A DNA stretch of 64,000 nt. Origin: Chitinophagaceae bacterium UBA1946. Lineage in GTDB: Bacteria > Bacteroidota > Bacteroidia > Chitinophagales > Chitinophagaceae. The stretch's first letter is position 1; every line of letters starts with the position of its first letter. Made by a program: the position numbers and the translations under genes. The notes beneath the pieces were generated by a model. The model did no database searches and was not told the origin of the DNA. It saw nothing but the letters and a program-made list of their open reading frames with translations. Of this stretch, positions 8,365 to 18,800 are shown piece after piece. Location of the stretch: contig DDEU01000036.1 of NCBI GenBank assembly GCA_002336815.1, positions 1 through 64,000 of the forward strand. Direction: 5' to 3'.

Positions 8365-9753
8365 ATGATTTATTGTTTTCCTGGCAAAAAAAAATCCAGC
8401 CTGATAAAGCATGCCGGCATAAGACCCGTTGTGAAACTAAGTAGCTCCCTGTTGCTAGGGGTTCTGCAGCTACTCGTTTCCTGCAATAATAATGGCAATA
8501 CGCAAACAGCCGGCACCAAAAAGGTAGAGATCAGGAAAGAGAACGGCCAATACAGGCTGTATAAAAATGGAACTCCTTTTCTTATCAAAGGTGCTGTCGG
8601 ACATACCCATATTAGTGAGTTGTCATCCAGCGGAGCCAATACGTTATTGGTATGGGACACGGCAATACTTGAAAAAACACTGAGCGAAGCACAGCAACAT
8701 AATATTTCGGTAATTGTCGGGCTGGATGTACCAACCGGAGACCTCACAAGTTTTTACTCCGATCAAAAGCAGGTAGAACAATTGTTCAATGCCTACAGGT
8801 CTGTTGTAAAACGATACCAGCATCACCCTGCCCTGCTGGCTTGGGCGCTGGGCAATGAACTTGTTATGCCACTGTCATCGGGGGCTTCAGATTTCTACAA
8901 AGCATACAACCGTTTTGTAAAAATGATCCACACCGAGGACAATGATCACCCTGTTACTACTACCATTATCAATTATCAGAAGCAGAGCCTTTGGAACATC
9001 AAATGGAAGATCCAGGGTTTGGATTTTATTTCAATCAATACCTATAACAGGCTGAAGGATATAAGGGAACAGCTTGGGAAATTAAGCTGGCTTTGGGATG
9101 GCCCCTTTATCGTATCGGAGTGGTCGCCCATGGGTGGCTGGGAAGCAGAGACAACCGTATGGCAGGCTCCGATTGAAAACACCAGTACAAAAAAGGCGGA
9201 ACAGTACACTGAGTTCTATAAAAAATATATGCCGCTTGACAACAACAGGTTCCTGGGATCACTCGTGTTTTTCTGGGGTAGCCGGCAGGAATATACCCAT
9301 ACCTGGTACAGTGTATTCCTCGAAGACGGATCATCCACGGAGATCAGGGAAGCGCTGAAAGACTGCTGGACAGGAGATTCAACTCCTCACCAGGCGGTGA
9401 AAATAAAATACATGCTGATCGACAGTATGGGTGCCAGAGATAATATCCTGCTAAGCCCCGGCTCAAAACACATGGCCAACCTGTTGCTTGAAGACGGGCA
9501 ACTACAGGATAGCAGCCTGCGTTACTCATGGGAAATAGTGAAAGAAGACTGGCAGCACTGGGGAACAACCTGGTATTATTTTAAACGGCCGATGGCTGAA
9601 AGGAACCTTTTGCAAGACAGTACCCTACAAAATGCGGCCTTTGTATGCCCAACCAGGCAGGGACCGTATAGGATCTTCATCAATGTTTATAACAACAAAG
9701 GCTTTTGCGGTACCGCAAATACACCATTTTACGTAGTAGACAATGAATTTTAA
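8365..9753 (+). CDS. Lipoprotein with GH2/GH5-like TIM barrel
   Basis: 462 residues. The lipobox LLVSC puts the lipidated cysteine at residue 40, later than usual. A GTG at 8431 would give a tidy 18-residue lipoprotein signal (KLSSSLLLGVLQLLVSC) and is a possible true start. The barrel carries the clan GH-A signatures: acid/base in AWALGNELVMPL (Asn164-Glu165) and nucleophile in IVSEWSPMGGWE (Glu252). The GH2 C-terminal domain and GH5 are the closest families by eye. A C-terminal region after about residue 345 looks beta-rich. The stop codon overlaps the start of the glycosyltransferase gene by 11 bases, so the two proteins are translationally coupled and presumably made together. Likely role: trimming or transglycosylating the exported glycan at the membrane surface. 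Substrate unknown. Confidence 0.8.
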   Translation: MIYCFPGKKKSSLIKHAGIRPVVKLSSSLLLGVLQLLVSCNNNGNTQTAGTKKVEIRKENGQYRLYKNGTPFLIKGAVGHTHISELSSSGANTLLVWDTAILEKTLSEAQQHNISVIVGLDVPTGDLTSFYSDQKQVEQLFNAYRSVVKRYQHHPALLAWALGNELVMPLSSGASDFYKAYNRFVKMIHTEDNDHPVTTTIINYQKQSLWNIKWKIQGLDFISINTYNRLKDIREQLGKLSWLWDGPFIVSEWSPMGGWEAETTVWQAPIENTSTKKAEQYTEFYKKYMPLDNNRFLGSLVFFWGSRQEYTHTWYSVFLEDGSSTEIREALKDCWTGDSTPHQAVKIKYMLIDSMGARDNILLSPGSKHMANLLLEDGQLQDSSLRYSWEIVKEDWQHWGTTWYYFKRPMAERNLLQDSTLQNAAFVCPTRQGPYRIFINVYNNKGFCGTANTPFYVVDNEF

Positions 9754-12700
9754 ATCAGTCCCCATATTACCCCCCACGAAAAAAGAAAAGATCGCCCTCC
9801 GGGCGATGATCTTTATCGGCTATTTTTCAGTCGGCTTTTTTTTATATACCATGCTGCAGGATAGCAATATCGGGTATAAACCATTGTACATACTGCTGAT
9901 GATCACCATGGGCTATGGTTGCCTTAAGTACATGCATGAGTGGTATCATTATTTTTCCATCTCGGTTACTCCCAAACCGGAAGCAACCAGGATCTACACG
10001 ATCGATGTACTCACAACCTACTGCGCAGGTGAGCCGAAGGACATGCTGGAAGAAACGCTCACAGCCATCCAGGAAATGACTTATCCGCATACTGCCTGGT
10101 GTTGTGATGAAGCGGATGACCCCGATGTAAGGGCGATGTGCCGGCGGTTGGGCGTGCGACACGTTACAAGAACTGTAAAAGTAAATGCCAAAGCAGGCAA
10201 TATCAACAATGCATTAAAGCAGGCTACCGGCGAACTGGTAGTAGTGATGGATCCGGACCACGTACCGGCGCCGGATTTTTTAGATGCAGTAGTAGGTTAT
10301 TTTGAAAATCCGGAGGTTGGTTATGTGCAGATCGTGCAGGCCTATCACAACCAGCAGGAAAGCCTGGTGGCAAAGGGGGCTGCTCAGCAAACTTACCAGT
10401 TTTATGGACCGATGATGATGTGCATGAACAGTTACGGAACCGTACAGGCTATCGGCGCCAACTGCACATTCAGGAGGGCTGCACTCGATTCTATCGGCGG
10501 GCATGCGGCCGGGCTTTCAGAAGACATGCATACCGCCATGCAGATGCACGCAAAGGGCTGGAAGTCGGTGTACATGCCATCTATCCTCACCCGTGGCCTG
10601 GTGCCGGCAACCCTTTCCTCTTATTTCAAACAGCAGCTTAAATGGTCAAGAGGTACCTGGGAACTGCTGCTGGTAACCTATCCGAAACTGTTCACCCAAT
10701 TTACCTGGAGGCAAAAAATACACTATTTCCTGCTGCCCTTTCATTATCTCTGCGGCATCATTTTCTTTATCAATTTTCTTATACCTGTCATCTCCCTTTT
10801 TACCGGGTATATTCCGCTTAAGATGGATGTGATCGGGTTTTTACTGGCCTCACTCCCCATGCTGTCCATGAGTATATTGATCAGGCATTTTGTACAAAAA
10901 TGGGTGGCCGAAGAAACAGAAAGGGGCTTTCATATTGTGGGGGGCATTTTGCAGATTGGTGCCTGGTGGGTGCATTCCATTGGCTTTTTTTATACGTTGC
11001 TTAGAAAGAAGGTACCCTACATCCCAACGCCAAAAAATGACAATGATCCATTACCAATGATACTGAACCTGCCTAATTTATTTATCGCAGTTGTATCGGT
11101 GCTGGCCATCATTTACGGGTTTGTGAATAATTACAATCCTTACACCAGCTTCATGGCAGGGCTGGCATTTATGCAGGTCATTTTCATGGTATTCATATTT
11201 TCCATTTCCGGTTATGCCAACAACGATAGCAAAGTAAGCCATATCGCCAGGAAGATACGCAGCAACACCTGGCTCATCGTACAGGCACATGGTTTCCTCA
11301 GGAAATACTCTGTTATCCTTGCTGTGCTGGTAGTAACACTGTTTACTTTTGCCTACCGGGAAATGCAGGAACTCCCTACCTTTCTTCCCAGGGCATTGCC
11401 GGAACTGGAAGTTTTTTACAAGGGCGTTTTTCAACCTTCAGGCAATGGCAATACAGCAGTGAATGCGGTGCTGAGTGAAAATAAGAATGCTGATATTATA
11501 GGCTTTAGCCTTACAGCGGCCGATGACGGCAATACCGTTTTACCTGCAGATAGTTTACAACAGGTATATAAAAACAATGCGCTGCCGCTGATCACCTGGA
11601 AGCCGTTTAAAAATAGCAGCAGCAGCAAAACAGTCAATAACAGCCTGATGGAGGAAGTAGCCAATGGCAAATACGACGGGCAGTTTTATTCATTTGCAAA
11701 ACAGCTGGCAGCAACTGGCAAACCGGTATTCCTCAACATCTCGTTTCAAAATACTGCCAATGACTCCCTGGATCAATTAGTGCCGCAGCTTTTTATTGCA
11801 GCATGGCAGCACATGCACAATGTTATAGACAGCGCAGGTGCAAACAAAACGATTTGGGTATGGAACCACTCGAATGCAGCCACTGCAGAAAGCTATTTTC
11901 CCGGCTCCAGGTATGTGGACTGGCTGGGTGTAAAAGCGCTTGACTTCAGCAGGGAAACCAACGGAACAGACAAACAGGGTTTTTATTTAAGCTACCATCC
12001 TTACCACAGGTTAAGCCTATTCCAGGCTGGACTGCCGGTGATGATCACAGAAGCAGGCACCCTCGCTGCTAACAAGGCATTGTGGTGGAAAGTGGCAGCG
12101 GATAATATTGATACCGCCTTTAAAGAGATCAAAGCGGTGGTGGCGGTTAGTGATACAGGCAACTACCTGCAAACGGCTGCACCATTCATTGCAGGTAATA
12201 CAGCTGACTTTTTTCAGAAGCTTCCCAACAGCAATTTCGAAAAAAACCTTTCTGCCGGCAAACTGCCTGCCACTGCAGCAGCTTCGGCGAAGCAATACGA
12301 TCTGCCGGATACCCTGAAGGGCATTGTGTACGACAAAGGCTATTTCTGGTTCAGGAACAGGCACACAATGACGGCCAGAACTGTTGAAAAAGACATAGCC
12401 AATATTAAAGCGATTGGTGTAAATACTGTTGAAAGAACGATGCCGGGGTTTTATGATGATATTATTGATAAAGTACTCCGCCAAAACAATATCAAACAGA
12501 TCGGCAGATTTGTTACACTCATCGGTGCAGACGAACTGGACAACACTGAAGTACTGGAAAAGGAAAAGCGAAAAATACTTGCAGTGGTAAAAGAGAACCT
12601 CGGCAAAACAAATATCATTGCATGGAACCTGGGCAGCGATATCCTTTTTAACCTGGAGAACCAAACCTATAAACCCGGTTATTTCTATTACCGTGATAAA

Positions 12701-13417
12701 TACGTAGTATGGTTGGCAGACCTTTGCAACCAAATACGCAGCATTGACCCGGTAAGGCCCATTATTACCGATCTCAACTGGGATGTAAATGGTGAAAAGC
12801 GACTGGCTTTTTATAAAGCACATGTGCCGCAGATCAACAGGTACATGCTTACCGCAACCAGTAAAAACAAACCAGGTTTAAAACAGCCCCTTGCAGCACA
12901 AACAGCCTGGGGAAAAGTGCCGGTAGAACTATGGAGTTTATTACCGGCGATCAAAAAGTCTGGTTTTGTACCTGCATGGCAGGATATCGAAAACACTGAT
13001 TACATTACCCTCAACGGCCTGCTCGACCTGTCTGCAAGAAACAAACACCTTTATAGAAAAGTGGTCAAGACCTGGACAGGTGCCAATATTGGTGAGTCCC
13101 CTGTGCCCGACATTAAGATATTGCGGCCGGCAAAAACCACCAGGGAAAATATTTCACTCAGTTACAATGTGATGTTCAGGAAAGACAGTACGCAATGGAG
13201 CCTGTACAAAAACCAGGTAAAGGACCTTCACATAGAATGGTATCTTGTAAGGGTTGACCAGTATGGCAACACCATGTTCATAAAGCAGGTGGGCACCGGC
13301 AGCTCTATTAACCTGCCGATACCTCCTGAGCCAAAGTATTACGAATTGTATGCAGAAGCAGTGTTGGGCAAGGATGTTAAAGTTGCGAGGACTACATTGA
13401 ATACACCGCTTGAGTAA
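9743..13417 (+). CDS. Cellulose-synthase-like GT2 fused to two extracytoplasmic glycosidase-like domains
   Basis: 1224 residues. Two N-terminal membrane helices (about 20-38, 46-64) precede a GT2 catalytic domain (about 83-320) with KAGNINNAL, the D-x-D-H motif MDPDHVP (Asp170, Asp172), SED (259-261) and QQLKWSRG (297-304, the Q-x-x-R/K-W acceptor site). About six helices follow (330-355, 362-380, 400-420, 440-463, 468-489, 522-538). After the last helix come a degenerate GH26-like domain (about 550-830), with MITEAG but no HEM motif, and a GH2/GH5-like domain (about 845-1110), with IIAWNLGSDIL where an active enzyme would have N-E. A beta-rich tail ends the protein. GT2 enzymes of this type polymerise and export beta-glycans. 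I see no PilZ domain. The fused domains look non-catalytic and may bind or guide the polymer. Translation overlaps the lipoprotein gene. Confidence 0.85.
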   Translation: MNFKSVPILPPTKKEKIALRAMIFIGYFSVGFFLYTMLQDSNIGYKPLYILLMITMGYGCLKYMHEWYHYFSISVTPKPEATRIYTIDVLTTYCAGEPKDMLEETLTAIQEMTYPHTAWCCDEADDPDVRAMCRRLGVRHVTRTVKVNAKAGNINNALKQATGELVVVMDPDHVPAPDFLDAVVGYFENPEVGYVQIVQAYHNQQESLVAKGAAQQTYQFYGPMMMCMNSYGTVQAIGANCTFRRAALDSIGGHAAGLSEDMHTAMQMHAKGWKSVYMPSILTRGLVPATLSSYFKQQLKWSRGTWELLLVTYPKLFTQFTWRQKIHYFLLPFHYLCGIIFFINFLIPVISLFTGYIPLKMDVIGFLLASLPMLSMSILIRHFVQKWVAEETERGFHIVGGILQIGAWWVHSIGFFYTLLRKKVPYIPTPKNDNDPLPMILNLPNLFIAVVSVLAIIYGFVNNYNPYTSFMAGLAFMQVIFMVFIFSISGYANNDSKVSHIARKIRSNTWLIVQAHGFLRKYSVILAVLVVTLFTFAYREMQELPTFLPRALPELEVFYKGVFQPSGNGNTAVNAVLSENKNADIIGFSLTAADDGNTVLPADSLQQVYKNNALPLITWKPFKNSSSSKTVNNSLMEEVANGKYDGQFYSFAKQLAATGKPVFLNISFQNTANDSLDQLVPQLFIAAWQHMHNVIDSAGANKTIWVWNHSNAATAESYFPGSRYVDWLGVKALDFSRETNGTDKQGFYLSYHPYHRLSLFQAGLPVMITEAGTLAANKALWWKVAADNIDTAFKEIKAVVAVSDTGNYLQTAAPFIAGNTADFFQKLPNSNFEKNLSAGKLPATAAASAKQYDLPDTLKGIVYDKGYFWFRNRHTMTARTVEKDIANIKAIGVNTVERTMPGFYDDIIDKVLRQNNIKQIGRFVTLIGADELDNTEVLEKEKRKILAVVKENLGKTNIIAWNLGSDILFNLENQTYKPGYFYYRDKYVVWLADLCNQIRSIDPVRPIITDLNWDVNGEKRLAFYKAHVPQINRYMLTATSKNKPGLKQPLAAQTAWGKVPVELWSLLPAIKKSGFVPAWQDIENTDYITLNGLLDLSARNKHLYRKVVKTWTGANIGESPVPDIKILRPAKTTRENISLSYNVMFRKDSTQWSLYKNQVKDLHIEWYLVRVDQYGNTMFIKQVGTGSSINLPIPPEPKYYELYAEAVLGKDVKVARTTLNTPLE

Positions 13418-13512
13418 CATTCATACGCCACAGTATTCGTTACCAAATTTTTATCAGGCTGTATAAGTTCGTAATAACCGGGGGCCTTAATACATACCCA
13501 TTTTTAAATCAC

Positions 13513-14022
13513 TCACAGTGCCCTGTATACGACAATACTTGCCAGGCCTTTAATAAAACGACGTCCCGTTGAAAAATCGGAGCAGTTAACAATCAGCATT
13601 GATTCTTTTAAACCTGCGGCCGCAATGGTTTCCTTTTCACTAACCAGGTAAACCGAATTGCCTGTAGCACTGTTAAACAATTCATTCCAGGAGTACACCA
13701 CTTTATAACCATCGCAGGCAGTGAAAACAAAATACAGTTCGCTCTGGAGCTTTGGTTCAACATTGTATTCAATCTCTTTCAGCAACTCTTTCAGCAATAT
13801 GCCTTTCAATCCCTTTTGAACAGATTTTTTTTCGCCCTTATGATTCGTAATCTCCAGGTCAGGGATTGCCACTGCTTTCAAACTGTCCAGTGCGCTGATC
13901 GTAATTGTTTTCTGCTGCTTTATCGCACCGCTGATGGTGAATGAAGTGCTGGTGCAGCTAACATGCTGTGCCTGCAGTTGGAGAGATAAGCAAACCGCTA
14001 TAACTATCGTTACTAATTTCAT
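13513..14022 (-). CDS. Exported molybdopterin-binding-like protein (small SUOX-fold domain)
   Basis: 169 residues with a signal peptide ending LQLQAQ. The sequence pattern SALDSLKAVAIPD, KGLKGILLKELLKEI and FTACDGYKVVYSWNELFN follows the core of the oxidoreductase molybdopterin-binding domain (sulfite-oxidase-like). Only the short core is present, about half the length of full molybdoenzymes, and no conserved cysteine ligand stands out in the expected place. It may therefore be a domain homologue without cofactor. It stands alone between the glycan locus and a divergent lipoprotein gene. Confidence 0.65.
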   Translation of the reverse strand: MKLVTIVIAVCLSLQLQAQHVSCTSTSFTISGAIKQQKTITISALDSLKAVAIPDLEITNHKGEKKSVQKGLKGILLKELLKEIEYNVEPKLQSELYFVFTACDGYKVVYSWNELFNSATGNSVYLVSEKETIAAAGLKESMLIVNCSDFSTGRRFIKGLASIVVYRAL

Positions 14023-14179
14023 GTTGTTGTTTTGGTAAAATAACAGAAAAATGCCTGAAAATAAAAAGCTGTTTTAAAAACGGTGGCACTTAAATATTTT
14101 ATTTTCTTTAGTGTATCGCTTCTGCAAAATCCACCACATCTGCTTACCTTGCCCCCTCAATAAAATATACGTTGCATAA

Positions 14180-14644
14180 ATGAAACCAGTCAGCCTGCTA
14201 ACTGCTTTTGCCACCGGAATTATTCTATCGATGATCATATTGAGCTGCAGTACACCCAAAGCGCTGGAATACCGTGACTTCAAAAACTTCAAAATCGAAA
14301 CGCTTGGCTTTGCAAGTTCTTATGTAAAAATGGACATGGTGTACTATAATCCTAATAGCTATGGCCTGCAGTTGAAAAGAACCGATCTTGATATTTACAT
14401 CAATGATGTGTATATGGGCCGTACCTCACAGGAATACCAGGTGAACATCCCCAGGAACGATACCTTTTCCATCCCGCTAAGAATGGAAGTGGACATGCGC
14501 AATATTTTTAAGAATGGCCTGAACCTGATGCTTAAAAATGAAGTGATGGTAAAAGTGACCGGCACGGTAAAAATTGGTAAGGCAAATGTGTTCATGGGTT
14601 TCCCCGTGAGATACGAGGGCAAACAGGCTTTTACCATGTTTTAA
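14180..14644 (+). CDS. LEA type 2 (WHy-domain) lipoprotein
   Basis: 154 residues. The lipoprotein signal ends IILSCSTPKA (lipobox Cys near residue 23). The mature part has the LEA14/WHy pattern: KIETLGFASSYVKMDMVYYN, NPNSYGLQLKRTDLDIYIN, then NIPRNDTFSIPLRMEVDM and KVTGTVKIGKANVFMGFPV. Such domains form a fibronectin-like beta sandwich and bacterial members are often lipoproteins of unknown, possibly stress-related, function. It lies 23 bases from the end of the convergent membrane-protein gene. Confidence 0.85.
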   Translation: MKPVSLLTAFATGIILSMIILSCSTPKALEYRDFKNFKIETLGFASSYVKMDMVYYNPNSYGLQLKRTDLDIYINDVYMGRTSQEYQVNIPRNDTFSIPLRMEVDMRNIFKNGLNLMLKNEVMVKVTGTVKIGKANVFMGFPVRYEGKQAFTMF

Positions 14645-14667
14645 ACAACGGCATTGGCCTCTCCTGC

Positions 14668-15084
14668 TCAGCTACGGGGCTTTCCACCGGCCACTGCGCC
14701 AATAACAGCGCCCATCAATGCAGCGATCGCTGTAAGGGCGATCACATCTGCCGCCATTCCTTTTTTACTCAGCACAATCGTAGCGCCATACAGCATCGTA
14801 TCTTCCGAAACCCTTACCAGCAAACCGATACAGGCACCGGTGGTAAGTCCCCCGACAACAGTGCTCACGTTACTTTTCAGGATGACATAAGTAAGGAGTG
14901 CTGCAAACACAATGTGGGAGATCGCCTGGTAAAGGAAGATCGCTTCCCGCCTGCCGATGTGGCCTATCTGGCCCGGGTTCTGTCCCATAAAATGATACAG
15001 GAGATGTCCGTACACTAATTTGCCCAATAAAAAAGATACCACTGCGCCGGCAAGGGTGCCGATGACTAATTTCTTAAGGTCCAT
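14668..15084 (-). CDS. Four-helix membrane protein, hypothetical
   Basis: 138 residues with four hydrophobic segments: LVIGTLAGAVVSFLLGKLVY, AISHIVFAALLTYVILKS, VVGGLTTGACIGLLVRVSE and ADVIALTAIAALMGAVIGAV. The glycine-rich helices and the loop between helices 1 and 2 (FMGQNPGQIGHIGRREA) loosely resemble DUF1761-type proteins, but I cannot confirm that. Function unknown. The 311-base upstream region shows no clear promoter box. Confidence 0.75.
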   Translation of the reverse strand: MDLKKLVIGTLAGAVVSFLLGKLVYGHLLYHFMGQNPGQIGHIGRREAIFLYQAISHIVFAALLTYVILKSNVSTVVGGLTTGACIGLLVRVSEDTMLYGATIVLSKKGMAADVIALTAIAALMGAVIGAVAGGKPRS

Positions 15085-15395
15085 TGAATATCAATTTAAG
15101 GTTTAGAGGATAACTACCTACAAGGTAATTATTCATCCCGGGTACTGCAATAGCAGGATGATAACGGTGGATAAATAGTGGTTACCTGCTTTGGGCGGCG
15201 GTGATCAACATAAAAAGAGGCTGTATCAAAACGATCAGGTTGTCACGCTGGGTTGAGCGAAATGTTTACAGATTTCATTGCCATTGATTGCTATATTCCT
15301 ACGGGTTCAACTACCACAAACAAGGGGATTTTTTTATCCAGCCCCATAAAAAAAGCACCCCGGGTGGAGTGCTTTTATACTATTCAAAGATCAAT
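15085..15395. other. Intergenic region with the terminator of the downstream-named operon
   Basis: 311 bases without a convincing gene. It contains the terminator at 15351-15376 for the minus-strand adhesin/small-protein pair and otherwise no recognised feature. Confidence 0.5.
15351..15376 (-). terminator. Terminator after the small PFD C-terminus protein
   Basis: A stem pairing AAAAGCACCC with GGAGTGCTTTT (one mismatch) around CGGG reads, on the minus strand, as a hairpin followed by a T-rich tract. It lies 20 bases beyond the stop codon of the 15396-15833 gene. Confidence 0.7.
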
Positions 15396-15833
15396 TTAGT
15401 TTTTAACAGGAACTGCATTTAACCGGGCCCTTTTTCTAACCGCAATGAATGCAAAAGCAATACCGCCGGCAAGGAACAACAGGTTCATGTTATCATCAAA
15501 AGGAACATCGGGGTTACCACCGGGACCTCTTCCATCTGTAACAGGGCGGCCCAAGGTACCGGCTCCCGGACCTAAACGTGGATCGGCTGCTGGTTTGTTA
15601 GTACTGTTAGCACCATTTTCTCTTGTACCAATAGTAGAACCTGCGCTGTTTTGCCAGGGGCCTGAACCGGTAGAAGCGGGTGTTTCCATGTCTGGCAGGT
15701 CTGTTTCGTCCCCCTCCCGCTCCTGGCTGTACGCTGCCGATGGCAGGGCCAGTATGCCTGCAAACGCTATGGCAATCAGCTTGCCCGTTATGATCTTCTT
15801 GATGTCCATTATCGGAATAATCGTTGATTTCAT
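15396..15833 (-). CDS. Small exported protein with possible exosortase-type C-terminal signal
   Basis: 145 residues. A signal peptide (IAIAFAGILALPSAAYSQ) leads to a low-complexity, acidic and Gly/Pro/Asn-rich middle. The C-terminus ends in V-P-F-D-D, one hydrophobic helix (NLLFLAGGIAFAFIAV) and a basic tail (RKRARLN). The arrangement of motif, helix and arginine cluster is that of CTERM sorting signals. The closest type known to me in Bacteroidetes is the V-P-I-D (PID-CTERM) class, here with Phe for Ile. Two starts are possible (15833 or 15809). It follows the giant adhesin gene by 12 bases on the same strand and ends at a terminator, so both are likely one transcript. Confidence 0.75.
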   Translation of the reverse strand: MKSTIIPIMDIKKIITGKLIAIAFAGILALPSAAYSQEREGDETDLPDMETPASTGSGPWQNSAGSTIGTRENGANSTNKPAADPRLGPGAGTLGRPVTDGRGPGGNPDVPFDDNMNLLFLAGGIAFAFIAVRKRARLNAVPVKN

Positions 15834-15844
15834 TGTTGTTTTTG

Positions 15845-18800
15845 TTAATTACCGGCGTTTACAATCAGTTTTTCTGTGTGCCTGCTATTGTCTGGTGCAA
15901 GGATCTCTAACTGGTACACTCCGCTTACAAGGGCCGAAGGTAATGTAAAAGTTTGAGATGCACTTCCACCGGCATGCTGCATGGTTCTGTTATACACCAC
16001 CTGGCCGGCAATGTTGATAAGTCTTACACCATACTTGCCAGCGGGCTCTCCTGTAAACTGAATGTTGATAAAGTTACCCTGAACCGGGTTAGGCGATACT
16101 GTAATAACAGCACCTGCTTTTCCAATGGTCACTTTTACAATGCTGCTGTATTTAGCCTGGCCGTTGTTATCAACGGATTTAATGCGGTAGTAGTTGCTTC
16201 CGTTAACAGCATTTTCATCTAACCAGTTGTAGGTAGCTGCCTGTTTGGCTGCAACCGTACCGGCTTTGCTGAAGCGGCTGCCATCGGTTGATTTTTCCAC
16301 TTCATAGCTTGCTACATTCACTTCGCTGGCAACGTTCCATTGTACGGCAATATTTTTACCTGCCTGTGCTGCTTTGATGCTGATGAAGCTAACCGGCACT
16401 ACAGTGCTTTGCCTGAACACTACTCTGAAACGATCGGCTGCTTTGGAAGCTGCGTTCACATCTACTGTAAATGTATAGGCATTGGTAGCACCGGTGATGT
16501 CAAGTGCTGTATTGGTGCCGGTATATTTATCCTGGAGTATTGCACCGGTGATCAATGGATCAACACCGGAGATCACCACATCAAAGCGGTATCCTGTTTC
16601 TCTCATCTGGTTCATGTTGAAGAACACGGTATCTGCGCCGTTGATGGCCTGTCTTTTTTCAACCACCAGGTCAGTATTGCTCCTGATGATGCCGATATTT
16701 TCGCCAAAGTTCGGGCTCTTCCTTACATCATTGTTGTCAACTGCATTGCTGTATGCATCGTTGAACACAACCAATCCGCCGTCAACGATATCAACACTGC
16801 CATTATTATCTGCATACACATTGTAAGTTAAGCGCTGGCTGCCTGCAAGCGGCGCTGAAGGCCTGTAGCTGGCATTGCTGCTGCCGGAAGCTTTACAGGC
16901 TTCTGTTACCTGTGCAGTACCGGTACCGCCGGAGCTCTGGATAAAGAAGGCAGCGCCGCTTTCGATATAATTCTGCACGCTCAGGTTGGCGCCGTAGCTT
17001 CCTCCACCCGGTGTAACTTTATAATTGCCAAAATCAGGATCAAGGTTGTCGGTTTCTTTAAAGAAGGTTTGGTAACCACCTACTCCATAAGCACCGCCGA
17101 TCAATGGATCCCATACCTGGAAGGCATCTACCAGCAGGCCACCCTGTACAATATTCCTCATATCGATCCTGGAAGGATAAGGATTACGAACCATCGCATA
17201 ACCCGGAGTGCCGGTAGAAACAGCTAACTGGTCGCCCATGAACAAAGTTCCTGTGCTGCGCAATACGGTAGCACTGGTGGGTGGTGTTGGTGTAGTACCC
17301 ACGCCGGTATTAAACTGGTTTGGACCACGGTCTCCACGAATAAAGAGGAAGAAGCCTGGTTCAACACCCAATGACTGTGTGAGTGTATTGGTTACCGGTA
17401 GCAGGTTATCGGTAGTCTTGTCATATTTGAACATAGAATAACCGTAAGAAAGCGTATCATATCCTACAGCCTGCACAGCGGATAAACTGGCGCCCGGACC
17501 TGCAACCATGGTTCCAAACCCTGGATTTGTATTTACATTATAGCCAACCTGGCCTTCCTGCCATGACTGGTTGATGGTTTGACCACTGGTGTTAGAAGCC
17601 AGTAACCTCCATGATTTGCTTGCGTTCTGGCGGATATATCTTTCAACAGTAACATTACCGCTGATATAAGCACCTGAAGTACTACCCGCTGCAATCCTCG
17701 CAGTACCATTTACATTTGATTTAATGGTTAAGAAACCGCCACTGGCCAATGTGCCGCCCGGTGTTACTGTTAATACACCTTCTGCACCTACGCCGTCATA
17801 AGCAGTAATATTTAACGCATTACCAAGGGTAGCGGAAGCGCCGGTATTGATTGTGAAATCTTTCAAATAGTTATTGGTGCCACCTGAAGTAAAATTCAAT
17901 GTACCAGCTGTACCGGCAATGACAAGGTTAGATGTATTAGAACCTGTAATGGTTCCCGTTCCGGATACTGCACCATTGATGGTAAATGTATTGCTTCCAA
18001 TGCCCAGCGTAGCGCCTGAAGCAATAGAAAGATTGTTGATTGCAGAGGAGGCCGTTAATACAGGGTAATTGGTAACGACAGGAATAGACGCATCATTGGT
18101 GCCACCGGGAACTACATTCCCAGACCAGTTAGCAGCAAGATTCCAGTCAGTACTGCTTGTACCCGTCCAGGTATTGGTAGTAGTAACAATTACCGATACT
18201 GCTGATGAAGTAGCAGTACCACAGGTTCCATTAACCACCACATAATAATATGTTGTTCCGGCCGCAGTAGTAGGAGCTGTATAAGAAGCTGTTTGTGCAC
18301 CATTGACCGAACCTAAAGAAGTGCCTCCACTGTTGCTGTTGGTAGTACCATTTGTAAACCATTGATAGGTTAACGATAAACCACTACCGGTTACAGTTAA
18401 GTTGGTTGGGGTATTATTGATATAAACTGTTTGTGTCGATGGTGCTGCATCAACACTAATAGAAGTGGCTGCGTTAACTGATATCGTTCCAGTTGCTGTA
18501 TTCGTTCCACCTGTACAGCCGCCTGTCATGGTTACTGTATAGGTAAAAGGCGAACCGGTGTTGGTATTGGGAGAACCACTGATGGTTACTACATTGCCCG
18601 ACCATGAACCTGTAACACCACTTGGTAAACCTGTTACAGTTGCACCAGTTGCACCGGTAGTAGCATAAGTGATATTGCTAATAGGAGTATTGATACAAAC
18701 GGTTTGTGCATCGGTACCACCAGCAGATGTTAACGCTATCGTATTATTTGCCGTAACGGTTACAACAACACTACCTGTCATTGTAGTACTATAATTACAT

